Source: Vibrio sp. JPW-9-11-11 (GTDB lineage: Bacteria > Pseudomonadota > Gammaproteobacteria > Enterobacterales > Vibrionaceae). Taken from it: a stretch of DNA of 64,000 bases. The position numbers were made by a program, and so were the translations under genes. The notes under the pieces were generated by a model. The model saw nothing but the letters and a program-made list of their open reading frames with translations, was not told where the DNA came from and searched no databases. The number at the start of each line of letters is the position of its first letter. The stretch's first letter is position 1. The stretch covers positions 62,001-126,000 of the forward strand of contig NZ_SZQJ01000009.1 in NCBI RefSeq assembly GCF_013369335.1, in the 5' to 3' direction. This document shows, one piece after another, positions 36,001 to 45,294 of the stretch.

Positions 36001-37023
36001 ATGAATCATAAAAAATCGGTGTTTGATAATGCGCTTTCTGTGCATGCTGGTTGGGCAAAACTATTAAAACCAATAAGCGAAGCAGCATCGTTCGACGTCA
36101 TTCGGCACAATGAAGAGGGCCGGGTGAATGTGCAAGATTTGCGCTCGGTGCTCTATCAAGCTTATGAGCAAAATAAGACACCAATGATGCTGGCCGACAT
36201 TGCCGATAGCATTGAGCCATTGTCGTTTGGTGGATTTTCAGCGGCTTTATGGACGGCGCGCGATCTAGATAGCTTGTTGAGCGTGTTGCAGGAGTTCGTG
36301 ATCGTGTTGAGTGCGCCAGTGCGCTTAGTTTACAAACGTGATCGCCAAGGCAATGCCGAGCTCTGGGTAATGGATACCGAGTCGCTGGGTAACGATTCAA
36401 GAGTCAGTTACCTTGGGATCACCTTGTTTATCGCCGTGGTGATTAAAATCATTCACAAGGTGTTAAGCGAGAATACAGTGACGCTAGAGGTGTGTTTGAT
36501 AGAGCATCGTTATCGCGAGGAGGAGAACGCTTTACTCGAGCAGGCCATGCGCTGCACGATAGTCGAAGGGGCGCCAATCCGTAAGTTGGTTATTCCGAAG
36601 CGTTTTCTTCATATTCCTCTCATCCATAGTGACAAAAACCTGCACTTCGCTTGCGTGAATTTATTGCGAGAAGAAGCGGAACGGCTGAAAAAAGATGATT
36701 TGATTCTTCAGATTTATCACTTTCTCAACAAGCAGAGCAACTTAGTTGATGTAAATGGCTGCGTGATTGCCGATGCGCTCAATATGAACTTGCGCACCTT
36801 AAATCGACATCTTTCACAGCAAAACACCAGTTATCGAGGAGTGGTCGAAAAGTACAAACTTGAAAAAGCGTTGCATTTACTTGATGCCGGTAAAGTGAAT
36901 ATGACCGAAATAGCCTACCAACTGGGCTTTTCAGATTTGAGTACGTTCTCGCGTGCGTTTAAGAGGTGGACGGGCGTATCGCCAATGTCGATAAGGCAAG
37001 ACACCAAAGTGAAAGACGACTGA
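36001..37023 (+). CDS. AraC-family transcriptional regulator
   Basis: 340 residues from MNHKKSVFDNAL; the upstream in-frame start at 35971 is less likely. The N-terminal sensor region resembles the arabinose-binding-type domain found in OruR/ArgR-like AraC proteins. The C-terminal double helix-turn-helix shows LNMNLRTLNRHLSQ and the signature MTEIAYQLGFSDLSTFSRAF. It sits between the divergent CoA-transferase-fadBA unit and the downstream flavoenzyme gene, so it probably controls one or both. Confidence 0.9.
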   Translation: MNHKKSVFDNALSVHAGWAKLLKPISEAASFDVIRHNEEGRVNVQDLRSVLYQAYEQNKTPMMLADIADSIEPLSFGGFSAALWTARDLDSLLSVLQEFVIVLSAPVRLVYKRDRQGNAELWVMDTESLGNDSRVSYLGITLFIAVVIKIIHKVLSENTVTLEVCLIEHRYREEENALLEQAMRCTIVEGAPIRKLVIPKRFLHIPLIHSDKNLHFACVNLLREEAERLKKDDLILQIYHFLNKQSNLVDVNGCVIADALNMNLRTLNRHLSQQNTSYRGVVEKYKLEKALHLLDAGKVNMTEIAYQLGFSDLSTFSRAFKRWTGVSPMSIRQDTKVKDD

Positions 37024-37172
37024 ACATGATACATATCAAAAAATGTTAGGTTGTCTTGAATGGCTAATGGTCTGTCCTATAAAGCCAAGTAATGCACCTA
37101 GAGGGTTGTTTTAATACTCGCAGATTCTGTCACTAGTGATTTTGGTGACATACCAATAATGTGGAGTGTTCA

Positions 37173-39194
37173 ATGTTAAAACAACAGCACAAAATTCTGT
37201 TTGAGCCCATGCAAATTGGCTCTTTGAAACTGAAAAACCGTTACTCTATGGCGCCAATGGGCACCTTGGGTTGTGTCGATGGTGACGGGGCGTACAACCA
37301 GCGTGGTGTCGAATACTACGTCGCGCGTGCGCGTGGCGGCGTTGGCCTAATTATCACTGGTGTACAAATGGTCGAGAATGAATTGGAACAGTTTCCAATG
37401 CCTTCTCTGCCGTGTCCTACCAACCACCCGACGGCCTACATTCGTAGCGCTAAAGAGATGACTGAGCGCGTTCACACTTACGGTGCGAAAATTTTTGCTC
37501 AGTTGACGGCAGGCTGGGGACGCTCTTGTATTCCAGGTTTTACCCCAGAAGATAAATCGATCGCGCCTTCTGACGCGCCAAACCGTTTTGATCCTTCTAT
37601 TCAGCATCGAGAGCTAACGACGGATGAAGTGAAATACTTTATCGGCAAGTTTGTTGAATCGGCTGCTATCGCACAAAAAGCAGGCTTTGATGGTGTAGAA
37701 ATTCATGCGGTGCATGAAGGTTACTTGCTTGATCAGTTCACGATGGAATTTTTCAACCAGCGTACCGATCAGTACGGCGGCAGCTTTGAAAACCGCTACC
37801 GTTTCGCGGTAGAAATCGTTAAAGGCATTAAAGCGATTTGTGGTGATGATTTCCCAGTATCACTGCGTTACTCAGTCAAAGGTAACATGAAGGGCTTTGG
37901 CCAAGGTATTCTTCCGGGTGAAGTGGCAGAAGAAGTCGGCCGCGATATGGAAGAGGGCCTCAAAGCGGCCAAGTACCTACAAGATGCCGGTTTTGATGCG
38001 CTAAACGTCGATGCGGGTACCTACGACTCATGGTACTGGAACCATCCGCCTAACTATTTTGAACCAGGCATGTACAAGCCTTATTGTAAGGCAGTGTCAG
38101 AGGTTGTCGATGTACCCGTCCTGATGTCTGGTCGCATGGAGAACCCTGACTTAGCCGCGCACGCGGTTGAAAATGGTATCTCTGATGGTATTTCACTGGG
38201 TCGCCCCCTGCTGGCAGATCCAGACACAGTCAACAAGATTCGCCGTGGCCGATTTGAAGAAGTGCGCCCTTGTCTTTCGTGTCATTTAGGTTGTTTAGGC
38301 CGTATGGCAGAGGTGGGCAACTTGTCGTGTGCGGTGAACCCAAGTTGTGGCCGCGAAGAAGAGTTTCGCCTAGCGCCAACCCATCGTAGCCAGAATGTCG
38401 TGGTTGTTGGTGGCGGCGTCGCGGGGATGGAAGCTGCACGTATTGCCTCAGAGCGTGGTCATAAAGTGACGCTACTTGAGAAATCACAGCAACTGGGTGG
38501 TAACGTTATTCCTGGTAGCCAACCTCCGTTCAAGCACGATGATAAGCTATTGATTGAATGGTTTGCGGGTGAAATGGAGCGTAAGAACGTGGATGTGCGT
38601 TTTGATACTACGGCAGATAAAGAGACCATCGAATCGTTCAATCCAGATAGCGTGATCTTTGCGACTGGCTCGCGTCCAGTGAAGCCAAAATGGTTATCAG
38701 GTCAAGATAAGCCGCATGTGATCGTTGCAGAAGATATGCTACTTAACCCAGCAAAGATTACCGGCGACAAAGTCACCGTGATCGGTGGTGGTTTGGTTGG
38801 CGCTGAAGCGGCGTTGTGGATGGCACAGCAAGGCAAAGCGGTCACTTTAATTGAAGGCAGCGATGACATCATTGGTGGTCCTCACGGTACTTGTTTTGCG
38901 AACTACCAAATGCTCAAAGAGCTCTTGGTGAAAGAGCAAGTGAGCGTGCTGACGTCAACCTTGCTACAAACCATTACTGATACGGGCGTGTTGGTCAAGA
39001 GTGATCAAAAAGAGATGGAAATCTTTTCGGATCACGTGGTTTTGGCGCTTGGTTATAAAGCTGAAGATCACTTACATGAAGCGTTGGCTAACCAGCTTGA
39101 TGTCGATAACGTGTTTAACATTGGTGATAGCCAGAAAGCCCGTACCATCATGACCGCCATTTGGGATGGTTTTGAGGTCGCGAGAACACTTTAA
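37173..39194 (+). CDS. FMN/4Fe-4S/FAD oxidoreductase, 2,4-dienoyl-CoA reductase/enoate reductase-like
   Basis: 673 residues from the ATG at 37173, which has GGAG 8 bases upstream; the GTG at 37161 is inside that site. The N-terminal TIM-barrel old-yellow-enzyme domain has HAVHEGYLLDQF and YGGSFENRYRF. The cysteine cluster CLSCHLGCLG with a later C binds 4Fe-4S. The C-terminal Rossmann part starts VVVVGGGVAGMEAA. FadH and 2-enoate or bile-acid reductases share this design. Near fadBA and a CoA transferase, reduction of an unsaturated acyl-CoA is likely, but the substrate is not fixed by the sequence. Confidence 0.88.
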   Translation: MLKQQHKILFEPMQIGSLKLKNRYSMAPMGTLGCVDGDGAYNQRGVEYYVARARGGVGLIITGVQMVENELEQFPMPSLPCPTNHPTAYIRSAKEMTERVHTYGAKIFAQLTAGWGRSCIPGFTPEDKSIAPSDAPNRFDPSIQHRELTTDEVKYFIGKFVESAAIAQKAGFDGVEIHAVHEGYLLDQFTMEFFNQRTDQYGGSFENRYRFAVEIVKGIKAICGDDFPVSLRYSVKGNMKGFGQGILPGEVAEEVGRDMEEGLKAAKYLQDAGFDALNVDAGTYDSWYWNHPPNYFEPGMYKPYCKAVSEVVDVPVLMSGRMENPDLAAHAVENGISDGISLGRPLLADPDTVNKIRRGRFEEVRPCLSCHLGCLGRMAEVGNLSCAVNPSCGREEEFRLAPTHRSQNVVVVGGGVAGMEAARIASERGHKVTLLEKSQQLGGNVIPGSQPPFKHDDKLLIEWFAGEMERKNVDVRFDTTADKETIESFNPDSVIFATGSRPVKPKWLSGQDKPHVIVAEDMLLNPAKITGDKVTVIGGGLVGAEAALWMAQQGKAVTLIEGSDDIIGGPHGTCFANYQMLKELLVKEQVSVLTSTLLQTITDTGVLVKSDQKEMEIFSDHVVLALGYKAEDHLHEALANQLDVDNVFNIGDSQKARTIMTAIWDGFEVARTL

Positions 39195-39206
39195 TCATTG
39201 AACAAG

Positions 39207-39238
39207 AAAGAGAGCAGCTAATAGGCTGCTCTCTTTTT
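39207..39238 (+). terminator. Terminator after the flavoenzyme gene
   Basis: AAGAGAGCAGC pairs with GCTGCTCTCTT around a 6-base loop and runs into five Ts. It lies 13 bases after the stop codon. Confidence 0.9.
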
Positions 39239-39312
39239 ATTGAACATTTTGCTCTGTTTTAACTGACTGATTCGCATATACTGTGGTGACTGTTTCACGA
39301 AAATTGATTCTT

Positions 39313-40377
39313 ATGTCAGCTGCAGAGAAAAAATCCCAAAAACTGAGTCTCTATATTATCGTTGCGGTATTGGCCATCTGGCTTTATAGCTTGTGGTCAG
39401 ACCGAGTGGCGCCAATCACCAATGATGCGAAAGTGCATACCTATCTGGTTCGAGTCGCGCCAGAAGTGTCGGGTAACATTGTTGAAGTTGGCGTTAAAGA
39501 CAACCAAGTGGTTGAGGCGGGGCAATTGTTGTTTAGCATTGACCCGCGCAACTATGAGATTGCGCTGGCCTCGGCGCAGGCAAACCTCGCGTTGGCCGGA
39601 CAAAATATCGGGGCGAATACGGCAGCGGTAGAGGTCGCGCAGGCGCGAGTGGTCGATGCCCTTGCGGCAAGAAATAATGCCCGTGAACAAGCAAACCGCA
39701 CGGCAGAGCTGGCGACACGCGGCGTGTTAAGCCAAGCCGATCTAGACAACGCCATGGAGGCAAAGCAGCGCGCTCAAGCAGGCCTTGAAGCGGCACAAGC
39801 TTCGTTAGCTCAAGCGCAGCAGAACCTCGGTCCGACAGGCAATAATAACCCGCAGATACGCGCGGCCATGGCAAGCTTAGAGAAAGCGCAACTTGATCTG
39901 AAGAAGACCCGTGTCCATGCACCATCGCACGGGTTAGTCACCAATATGCAGTTGACTCTAGGTCAAAGCGCGGCGGCGGGTTCACCCCTAATGACCTTTA
40001 TTGATCCGCGCAGCGTTTGGATTTCAGCCTTGGCTCGTGAAAATTCACTCGAATTTGTTAAGCCTGGTCAAACGGTGAAAATTGTTTTAGATGCTTTACC
40101 AGGTCGAGTATTGAGTGGCAAGGTTGAAAGCATAGGCTGGGGAACTGGCGGTAGCAATGACATCGATCCTGCCACTGGTTTTTTAAACGCAGGGCCCAGT
40201 TCATTCACTCCACAGCGCTATCCGGTCAATATTGTGTTCGACAATCCCGACGAGCTGCATAACATCCGTTTTGGTTCGCAGGCAACGGTCGCCTTTTATA
40301 CCGAGCAGAGTTCATTAGGCGAGTGGCTAGCAGGGCTTTGGATGCGAGTCTTGAGTGTTTGGACTTATGTTTCGTAG
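39313..40377 (+). CDS. HlyD/EmrA-type membrane fusion protein
   Basis: 354 residues from MSAAEKKSQKLSLY; the GTG at 39283 is rejected because it adds residues without a better ribosome-binding site. One inner-membrane anchor (about residues 15-33) is followed by the lipoyl half-motif and a long coiled hairpin (about 80-190, alanine- and glutamine-rich). It bridges an inner-membrane exporter to the outer membrane. It overlaps the DUF2955 gene by 11 bases, the arrangement of aromatic-acid efflux pairs such as AaeA/AaeB. Confidence 0.9.
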   Translation: MSAAEKKSQKLSLYIIVAVLAIWLYSLWSDRVAPITNDAKVHTYLVRVAPEVSGNIVEVGVKDNQVVEAGQLLFSIDPRNYEIALASAQANLALAGQNIGANTAAVEVAQARVVDALAARNNAREQANRTAELATRGVLSQADLDNAMEAKQRAQAGLEAAQASLAQAQQNLGPTGNNNPQIRAAMASLEKAQLDLKKTRVHAPSHGLVTNMQLTLGQSAAAGSPLMTFIDPRSVWISALARENSLEFVKPGQTVKIVLDALPGRVLSGKVESIGWGTGGSNDIDPATGFLNAGPSSFTPQRYPVNIVFDNPDELHNIRFGSQATVAFYTEQSSLGEWLAGLWMRVLSVWTYVS

Positions 40378-41371
40378 TTCGGCCAATCCCATTATTCGCT
40401 TGGTGTTTGCACCGACATTGCTCTTGTTCTATTTGCTAGCGCAAGGCAACCCCGTGCCTTTTTTGGCCCCCATGTTCGTTGTTATCTTTCTCACCTTAAT
40501 GCCAGTGAAACCACCGCTAGCCATTATGCTTAAGCTCATGGCGATGATGATCCTAGTCAGCATTGGCGTGATTGGTTTGGGTGAAGTGCTCATTGACTCC
40601 CCAACTGGTTTTGGGCTTTTTTGTTGGTTGATCTTGTTCTGGAGCTTTTACCGTAGCCATAAAGATCCCAAAGATATGATGGCGACCTTTGCATTATTGT
40701 TCGTCATTATTTCTTGTGTCCTAAACCTTCAGTTTGGTTTTTCAGTCGTCAACTTGCCGCTGATTATGTTTGAGGTATTTCTCACTGCGTTGGTGGTGAC
40801 GTACGCGAGTTTTTTATTGTTCCCTGGTGATGAAAAAGAGATTCTGCCAGACGAGCAAGACATGGCAGGGGCCGAGCTGCACTTAGGTGTGATTGGCTTT
40901 AAAACTACGGCGTTACTGCTGGTGTTGTATGCGCTCATTGGCTACGGTAGTTCTCAGACCTTATTGATTGCGATTACCATAGGCAGCATGATAAAGATCC
41001 CCGTTTCTAGGGATCAGCGAGTATTTCGTAATAATCGTTTGATTGCCACGACGGTCGGTATTTTGACCACGATACCTATCATGCTTCTGCACAGTTTCGG
41101 TTTGCCCACTTGGGTCGTTCTTGGCGTGACATGCTGTTTAGGTTTGCAGCTTGCCTGCTTTGCCATTCGTCGTCGCTGTCGTTTAAGTATTTATCAATTG
41201 CTGTTTACTAACTTTATCATTCTGGTCAACCAAATTATGTCGTATCAGGGCGATGCGCCGCTCACCGCGGAGCTGACTCGGCTGGTGTCCATCAGTCTAG
41301 CGATCATTATTGCCACCTTGCTCTTGAATCTGCTCTCTGTGGAACCGAAAGTCGTTCAAGCGCCGAAGTAG
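40367..41371 (+). CDS. DUF2955 inner-membrane transporter, FUSC-like
   Basis: 334 residues from ATG 40367, overlapping the HlyD gene; GTG 40355 is a possible alternative. Two blocks of about five hydrophobic helices flank a hydrophilic middle (FFPGDEKEILPDEQDMAG area), the layout of fusaric-acid-resistance/AaeB-type proteins. With the HlyD partner it should form a pump for aromatic or other organic acids. The substrate is unknown. The KDPG aldolase gene follows after 26 bases. Confidence 0.85.
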   Translation: MFRSSANPIIRLVFAPTLLLFYLLAQGNPVPFLAPMFVVIFLTLMPVKPPLAIMLKLMAMMILVSIGVIGLGEVLIDSPTGFGLFCWLILFWSFYRSHKDPKDMMATFALLFVIISCVLNLQFGFSVVNLPLIMFEVFLTALVVTYASFLLFPGDEKEILPDEQDMAGAELHLGVIGFKTTALLLVLYALIGYGSSQTLLIAITIGSMIKIPVSRDQRVFRNNRLIATTVGILTTIPIMLLHSFGLPTWVVLGVTCCLGLQLACFAIRRRCRLSIYQLLFTNFIILVNQIMSYQGDAPLTAELTRLVSISLAIIIATLLLNLLSVEPKVVQAPK

Positions 41372-41397
41372 TTATTTAACATGAAATTAGGACTGTT

Positions 41398-42021
41398 ATG
41401 AAATCCATCTCACAACAACTCTCGCAGCTCAAAGTAGTCCCAGTAATTGCCATCGAGGACGCATCCAAAGCGGTGAAACTGGCCCAAGTGCTGATTGACA
41501 ATGGTTTGCCGTGTGCAGAGGTCACGTTCAGGACTGAAGCGGCGGCGCAAGCGATCAATAACATGCGCCAGGCCTTTCCAGACATGCTACTGGGTGCTGG
41601 AACGGTACTCAATACTGAGCAGGTCGACCAGGCGATCGCTGCAGGTGTCGATTTTATTGTCAGTCCAGGGTTCAATCCAACCACAGTGAGATATTGTCAG
41701 CAGCGAGGTGTCGCTATCGTTCCTGGGGTCAACAACCCGAGCTTGGTTGAACAGGCAATGGAGCTAGGCCTAGAGACGCTGAAGTTTTTTCCAGCAGAAG
41801 CCTCAGGCGGCACGGCAATGTTAAAAGCACTCAGCGCAGTCTATCCCGTTCAATTTATGCCCACGGGGGGCATCAGTCCGAGCAATGTCAAAGAGTACCT
41901 GTCTATTTCAAGTGTCGTCGCGTGCGGCGGGACCTGGATGGTGCCAGCGAACTTGATAGATAACGAACAATGGGACGAACTCGGCCAGTTGGTTCGTGGG
42001 GTCGCTCAGCTAATTAGTTAA
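41398..42021 (+). CDS. eda: KHG/KDPG aldolase
   Basis: 207 residues, normal for Eda. It splits 2-keto-3-deoxy-6-phosphogluconate into pyruvate and glyceraldehyde 3-phosphate (Entner-Doudoroff), and 4-hydroxy-2-oxoglutarate. The substrate-binding AEVTFRTEAA, the DFIVSPGFNP strand with the Schiff-base-lysine region LKFFPAEASGG, and the TGGISPSN phosphate site are visible. No edd gene is adjacent, although zwf and pgl lie about 19 kb downstream. It may be transcribed with the efflux pair because no terminator separates them. Confidence 0.93.
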   Translation: MKSISQQLSQLKVVPVIAIEDASKAVKLAQVLIDNGLPCAEVTFRTEAAAQAINNMRQAFPDMLLGAGTVLNTEQVDQAIAAGVDFIVSPGFNPTTVRYCQQRGVAIVPGVNNPSLVEQAMELGLETLKFFPAEASGGTAMLKALSAVYPVQFMPTGGISPSNVKEYLSISSVVACGGTWMVPANLIDNEQWDELGQLVRGVAQLIS

Positions 42022-42157
42022 GCGCGTACAGTACAATCTTAGCTATTCAAACCACCGATTTGTGATGGAAAACTTACGGTCAGACAGATAGTCTGGTCAA
42101 GCATATCGCGCTTCATGCTTTGCTGCTGTGACGCGAATAACCGGAGGAGAAACAAGG

Positions 42158-42571
42158 ATGACGTACAAGGTAAAAGGGGCGTGCCAATGTGGCAATGTCA
42201 ATTACACCCTTAAACAACCACCTAAAATGGTGCTCGCGTGCCATTGTATTGAGTGTCAGAAACTCTCTACGGCGCCGTATAGCGTGACAGCCGTTGTGGC
42301 GAGCGAAGACATTGAGTTTCAAGGAGAACTTGCACAGTGGGAGCGCATGGCGGAAAGTGGAAACAAAAATTACGCCAAATTTTGTCCAACCTGTGGCAAC
42401 CGAGTGTACCACTTTAACCCTGATGACCCATCAACGCTTAAGCTGAAGTTAAAAGCAGCAAGTCCTGAAGATCGTCATGTATTTGAGCCTACCGTCCACG
42501 TTTGGACCAGCGAAAAGCAAGACTGGGTGCAAATCCCCGCTGATGTGACGGTATTCGAAAAGCAGCCTTAA
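42158..42571 (+). CDS. GFA-family zinc protein
   Basis: 137 residues from the ATG at 42158, preceded by a strong GGAGGAG site; the in-frame ATG at 42128 is poorer. It has the Mss4-like zinc fold of the glutathione-dependent formaldehyde-activating family, with GACQCGNVNY, LACHCIECQKLS and FCPTCGNRVYHF supplying the zinc cysteines. Most such proteins are not true formaldehyde enzymes. Function here is unassigned. Confidence 0.88.
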   Translation: MTYKVKGACQCGNVNYTLKQPPKMVLACHCIECQKLSTAPYSVTAVVASEDIEFQGELAQWERMAESGNKNYAKFCPTCGNRVYHFNPDDPSTLKLKLKAASPEDRHVFEPTVHVWTSEKQDWVQIPADVTVFEKQP

Positions 42572-42582
42572 GCCGATGATCA

Positions 42583-42617
42583 CCCGTTTGCGTCAAATCC
42601 GATGAGACGTAAACGGG
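42583..42617. terminator. Hairpin after the GFA-family gene
   Basis: CCCGTTTGCGTC pairs with GACGTAAACGGG (one G-U pair) around an 11-base loop, 12 bases past the stop codon. It lacks a clear T-run, so it is a probable but not certain terminator. Confidence 0.6.
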
Positions 42618-43162
42618 ATTCTCCATCTCTTTGTGGCGTTCACTCACACCATTTCACCGCTTACTTCTACACTTCCTTATTTACCCCAGTACTGACCAAA
42701 GTGCCTCAGACGCTGATTTAGCGGCTGTAGGTTATCGACTTGTATTGCCTTTCGAGTGCAACTCTCAAATGGAGCAATCAGCGAGTGGTGGTGGCCACTG
42801 TTTTAAAATGGGTAAAAATTATCAATAGAAGTCTAATCTTTTGGCTTAATTCTCCGTTGGAGAAAAAAGTTTAGGGTGGAAATGACTTTGTTTTTTCTAA
42901 GTTGCTTTTTTGTAAAAGACGAGCTTTGACTTTTGTAGATAGCTCGAGTCGGCATCCCTTCCTTTCAAACCGATCGTGATGTAACTTACTGTAAATAAGA
43001 TAAAAAAATTAGAATTGAAAAACACCTGTCTAGATGTGGTTTTAACAAATTGGTAATCATTTTTCATTTGTACTGAATGCTATTTCTTCCACTAACTGAT
43101 CATTTGTGAATGCAAAGATTGAAAAAATAGTTTGAGTTCGAAAGGAAATTTTGGCATTTTAT
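42618..43162. other. AT-rich leader region before the bet operon
   Basis: The 65-codon frame at 42631-42828 has no ribosome-binding site or recognisable content and is not called. From about 42830 the sequence is strongly AT-rich, with several A/T runs, and should hold the bet operon promoter and possibly osmotic-control sites. No other feature was found. Confidence 0.45.
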
Positions 43163-43181
43163 ATTTAACTAATCGTTCAAT
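43163..43181. promoter_or_regulatory. Probable BetI operator
   Basis: ATTTAACTA-A-TCGTTCAAT is a 19-bp imperfect palindrome; the right half inverted is ATTGAACGA, matching seven of nine bases. It sits 22 bases before the betI start, where the TetR-family repressor BetI would block its own operon until choline is present. Confidence 0.5.
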
Positions 43182-43202
43182 TAAAAAAATGAGGTGCTCA
43201 AA

Positions 43203-43799
43203 ATGCCTAAGGTGGGGATGCCAAGTATCCGTAAGCCACAACTTGTAAATGCCACTATGTCGGTAATTGACCGAGTGGGTTTGCATGCTGCGAGCATCGC
43301 TTTGATCGCTAAAGAGGCAGGCGTTTCTACGGGGATTATTAACCACTACTTTGGCGGCAAACATGGTCTGCTCGAAGAGACAATGCGCGAAATCTTGCGC
43401 CAGCTATCACAGACGGTGACGGCTAAGTTGACTGCACTACCCAAAGACGCGCATCAACAACGTATCAACGCAATTATTGATGGCAACTTTGTCGGCTTTC
43501 AGGCAGAAAACAAAGTCGCAAAAACCTGGTTGGCGTTTTGGTCTTACTCGGTACATGACCCAGAGTTAAAACGTTTGCAAAAGGTGAATGAGCGACGCTT
43601 GTTATCGCACCTCAAAATTGAACTTAAAGCACTTTTTGATAATGAGCAGGCGGAAACCATAGCACATGGTATTGCCGCGCTTATCGATGGTATCTGGCTG
43701 CGTGGAACGCTCAACCCACAAGGCATAGACGCAGAAAAAGCGAGACTCATTATCAATGATTACTTGGATAAGCAGCTCACCTTCTACTCACAAAAATAA
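43203..43799 (+). CDS. betI: Choline-responsive repressor BetI
   Basis: 198 residues from [18 protein letters not shown], with GAGG upstream; the GTG at 43194 is rejected. The TetR-type helix-turn-helix contains [21 protein letters not shown], matching BetI closely. It represses the bet genes and is released by choline. It is the first gene of betI-betB-betA-choXWV, with the betB gene 15 bases downstream. Confidence 0.95.
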   Translation: MPKVGMPSIRKPQLVNATMSVIDRVGLHAASIALIAKEAGVSTGIINHYFGGKHGLLEETMREILRQLSQTVTAKLTALPKDAHQQRINAIIDGNFVGFQAENKVAKTWLAFWSYSVHDPELKRLQKVNERRLLSHLKIELKALFDNEQAETIAHGIAALIDGIWLRGTLNPQGIDAEKARLIINDYLDKQLTFYSQK

Positions 43800-43813
43800 G
43801 TAAAGTCAGACAC

Positions 43814-45274
43814 ATGCATATGAAATCACAATTTATTGATGGGCAGTTATGTCATGCCACATCGGATGAAAGCTTTATCACATATAACCCTGCGACTGGC
43901 GAAGCTCTGGCTACGATTGGCCAAGCCAGTCACGAAGATCTTGAGCGCACTATTGAAGCGGCTAAAAAGGGATTCGCGATTTGGTCAGCGATGGCGCCGG
44001 TTGAACGTAGCCGAATTTTGCTTAAAGCGGTGGCTTTGCTCCGTGAACGTAACGATGAACTAGCGGCGCTCGAAGTGGCCGATACGGGTAAACCGATGCA
44101 AGAAGCTTTGGCAGTAGACGTAGCAACAGGCGCTGATGTCATAGAGTATTACGCCGGGCTTGTTCCTGCTATGCAAGGCGAGCAGCAGCCACTTGGCGAG
44201 AACCAGTTTTTCTATACCCGACGTGAACCGTTAGGCATTTGCGCGGGCATTGGTGCGTGGAATTACCCGATTCAGATTGCAATGTGGAAGTCGGCGCCTG
44301 CACTTGCTGCGGGTAATGCGATGATTTTCAAACCGTCAGAAGAGACGCCACTCACCGCGCTTAAACTGGCCGAAATCTATCGAGAGGCAGGGGTGCCTGA
44401 TGGTGTGTTTAATGTGCTGCAAGGCGACCACCGAGTTGGCCAAATGCTTACTGCGCATCCCGAGATTGCCAAAGTGTCATTTACCGGCGAGTCGGGCACG
44501 GGCAAGCAAGTGATGGCAGACAGTGCCAAAACGCTCAAACAAGTGACCATGGAGCTTGGCGGCAAATCGCCGATGATCGTGTTTGCTGATGCCAAGCTCG
44601 ACGATGCGGTGTCGGCTGCGATGGTCGCCAACTTCTACACTCAAGGTGAAGTGTGTACCCACGGAACTCGCGTGTTTGTGCATGAGTCGATTTATGAGCA
44701 GTTTGTCGCTCAGTTGAAGCAGCGCACCGAAAAACTCATTGTCGGCGACCCCATCCATCCAGATACGCAAATCGGCGCGCTGATTTCTAAAGAGCACCTA
44801 GGCAAAGTTTTAGCAGCAATAGAAACGGCCAAGCAGAGCGGTGCGACGCTATTGACGGGCGGCTATCAAGTGACAGAAAACGGATTAGCTGAGGGTAATT
44901 TCGTTGCCCCAACGGTGTTTATCGATTGTGATGATGAGATGCCCCACGTACAAAGCGAAATCTTTGGCCCTGTGATGTCGGTACTTAAGTTTAGCGACGA
45001 ATCAGAGGTTATCGCGCGTGCGAACGACACCGACTACGGATTGGCAGCCGGTCTTTTTACTCAAGACTTGAGCCTTGCGCATCGCGTCATTCATCAAATG
45101 CAAGCGGGTATTTGCTGGGTTAACACTTGGGGAGATTCGCCAGCAGAAATGCCAGTTGGCGGTTACAAACACTCTGGCATCGGTCGAGAAAATGGACCAG
45201 AAACGCTGCGCAGTTACACCCAGACTAAGAGTGTACTCATTGAACTAGGCGGCTTCGACAGCCCTTACGCTTAA
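43814..45274 (+). CDS. betB: Betaine aldehyde dehydrogenase
   Basis: 486 residues, normal for BetB. It oxidises betaine aldehyde to glycine betaine with NAD(P) in the cytoplasm. Visible are [19 protein letters not shown], the catalytic glutamate region [15 protein letters not shown] and the catalytic cysteine in [12 protein letters not shown]. The ATG at 43814 (MHMKSQF) is kept, although 43820 is possible. Second gene of the bet operon. Confidence 0.96.
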   Translation: MHMKSQFIDGQLCHATSDESFITYNPATGEALATIGQASHEDLERTIEAAKKGFAIWSAMAPVERSRILLKAVALLRERNDELAALEVADTGKPMQEALAVDVATGADVIEYYAGLVPAMQGEQQPLGENQFFYTRREPLGICAGIGAWNYPIQIAMWKSAPALAAGNAMIFKPSEETPLTALKLAEIYREAGVPDGVFNVLQGDHRVGQMLTAHPEIAKVSFTGESGTGKQVMADSAKTLKQVTMELGGKSPMIVFADAKLDDAVSAAMVANFYTQGEVCTHGTRVFVHESIYEQFVAQLKQRTEKLIVGDPIHPDTQIGALISKEHLGKVLAAIETAKQSGATLLTGGYQVTENGLAEGNFVAPTVFIDCDDEMPHVQSEIFGPVMSVLKFSDESEVIARANDTDYGLAAGLFTQDLSLAHRVIHQMQAGICWVNTWGDSPAEMPVGGYKHSGIGRENGPETLRSYTQTKSVLIELGGFDSPYA

Positions 45275-45294
45275 CCCAAACCTTGGAGAGACAA

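Noticed and set aside
42631..42828. 65-codon ORF before the bet operon
   Set aside because: It has no ribosome-binding site, low-complexity content, and lies in a promoter-rich AT region with no recognisable protein features.
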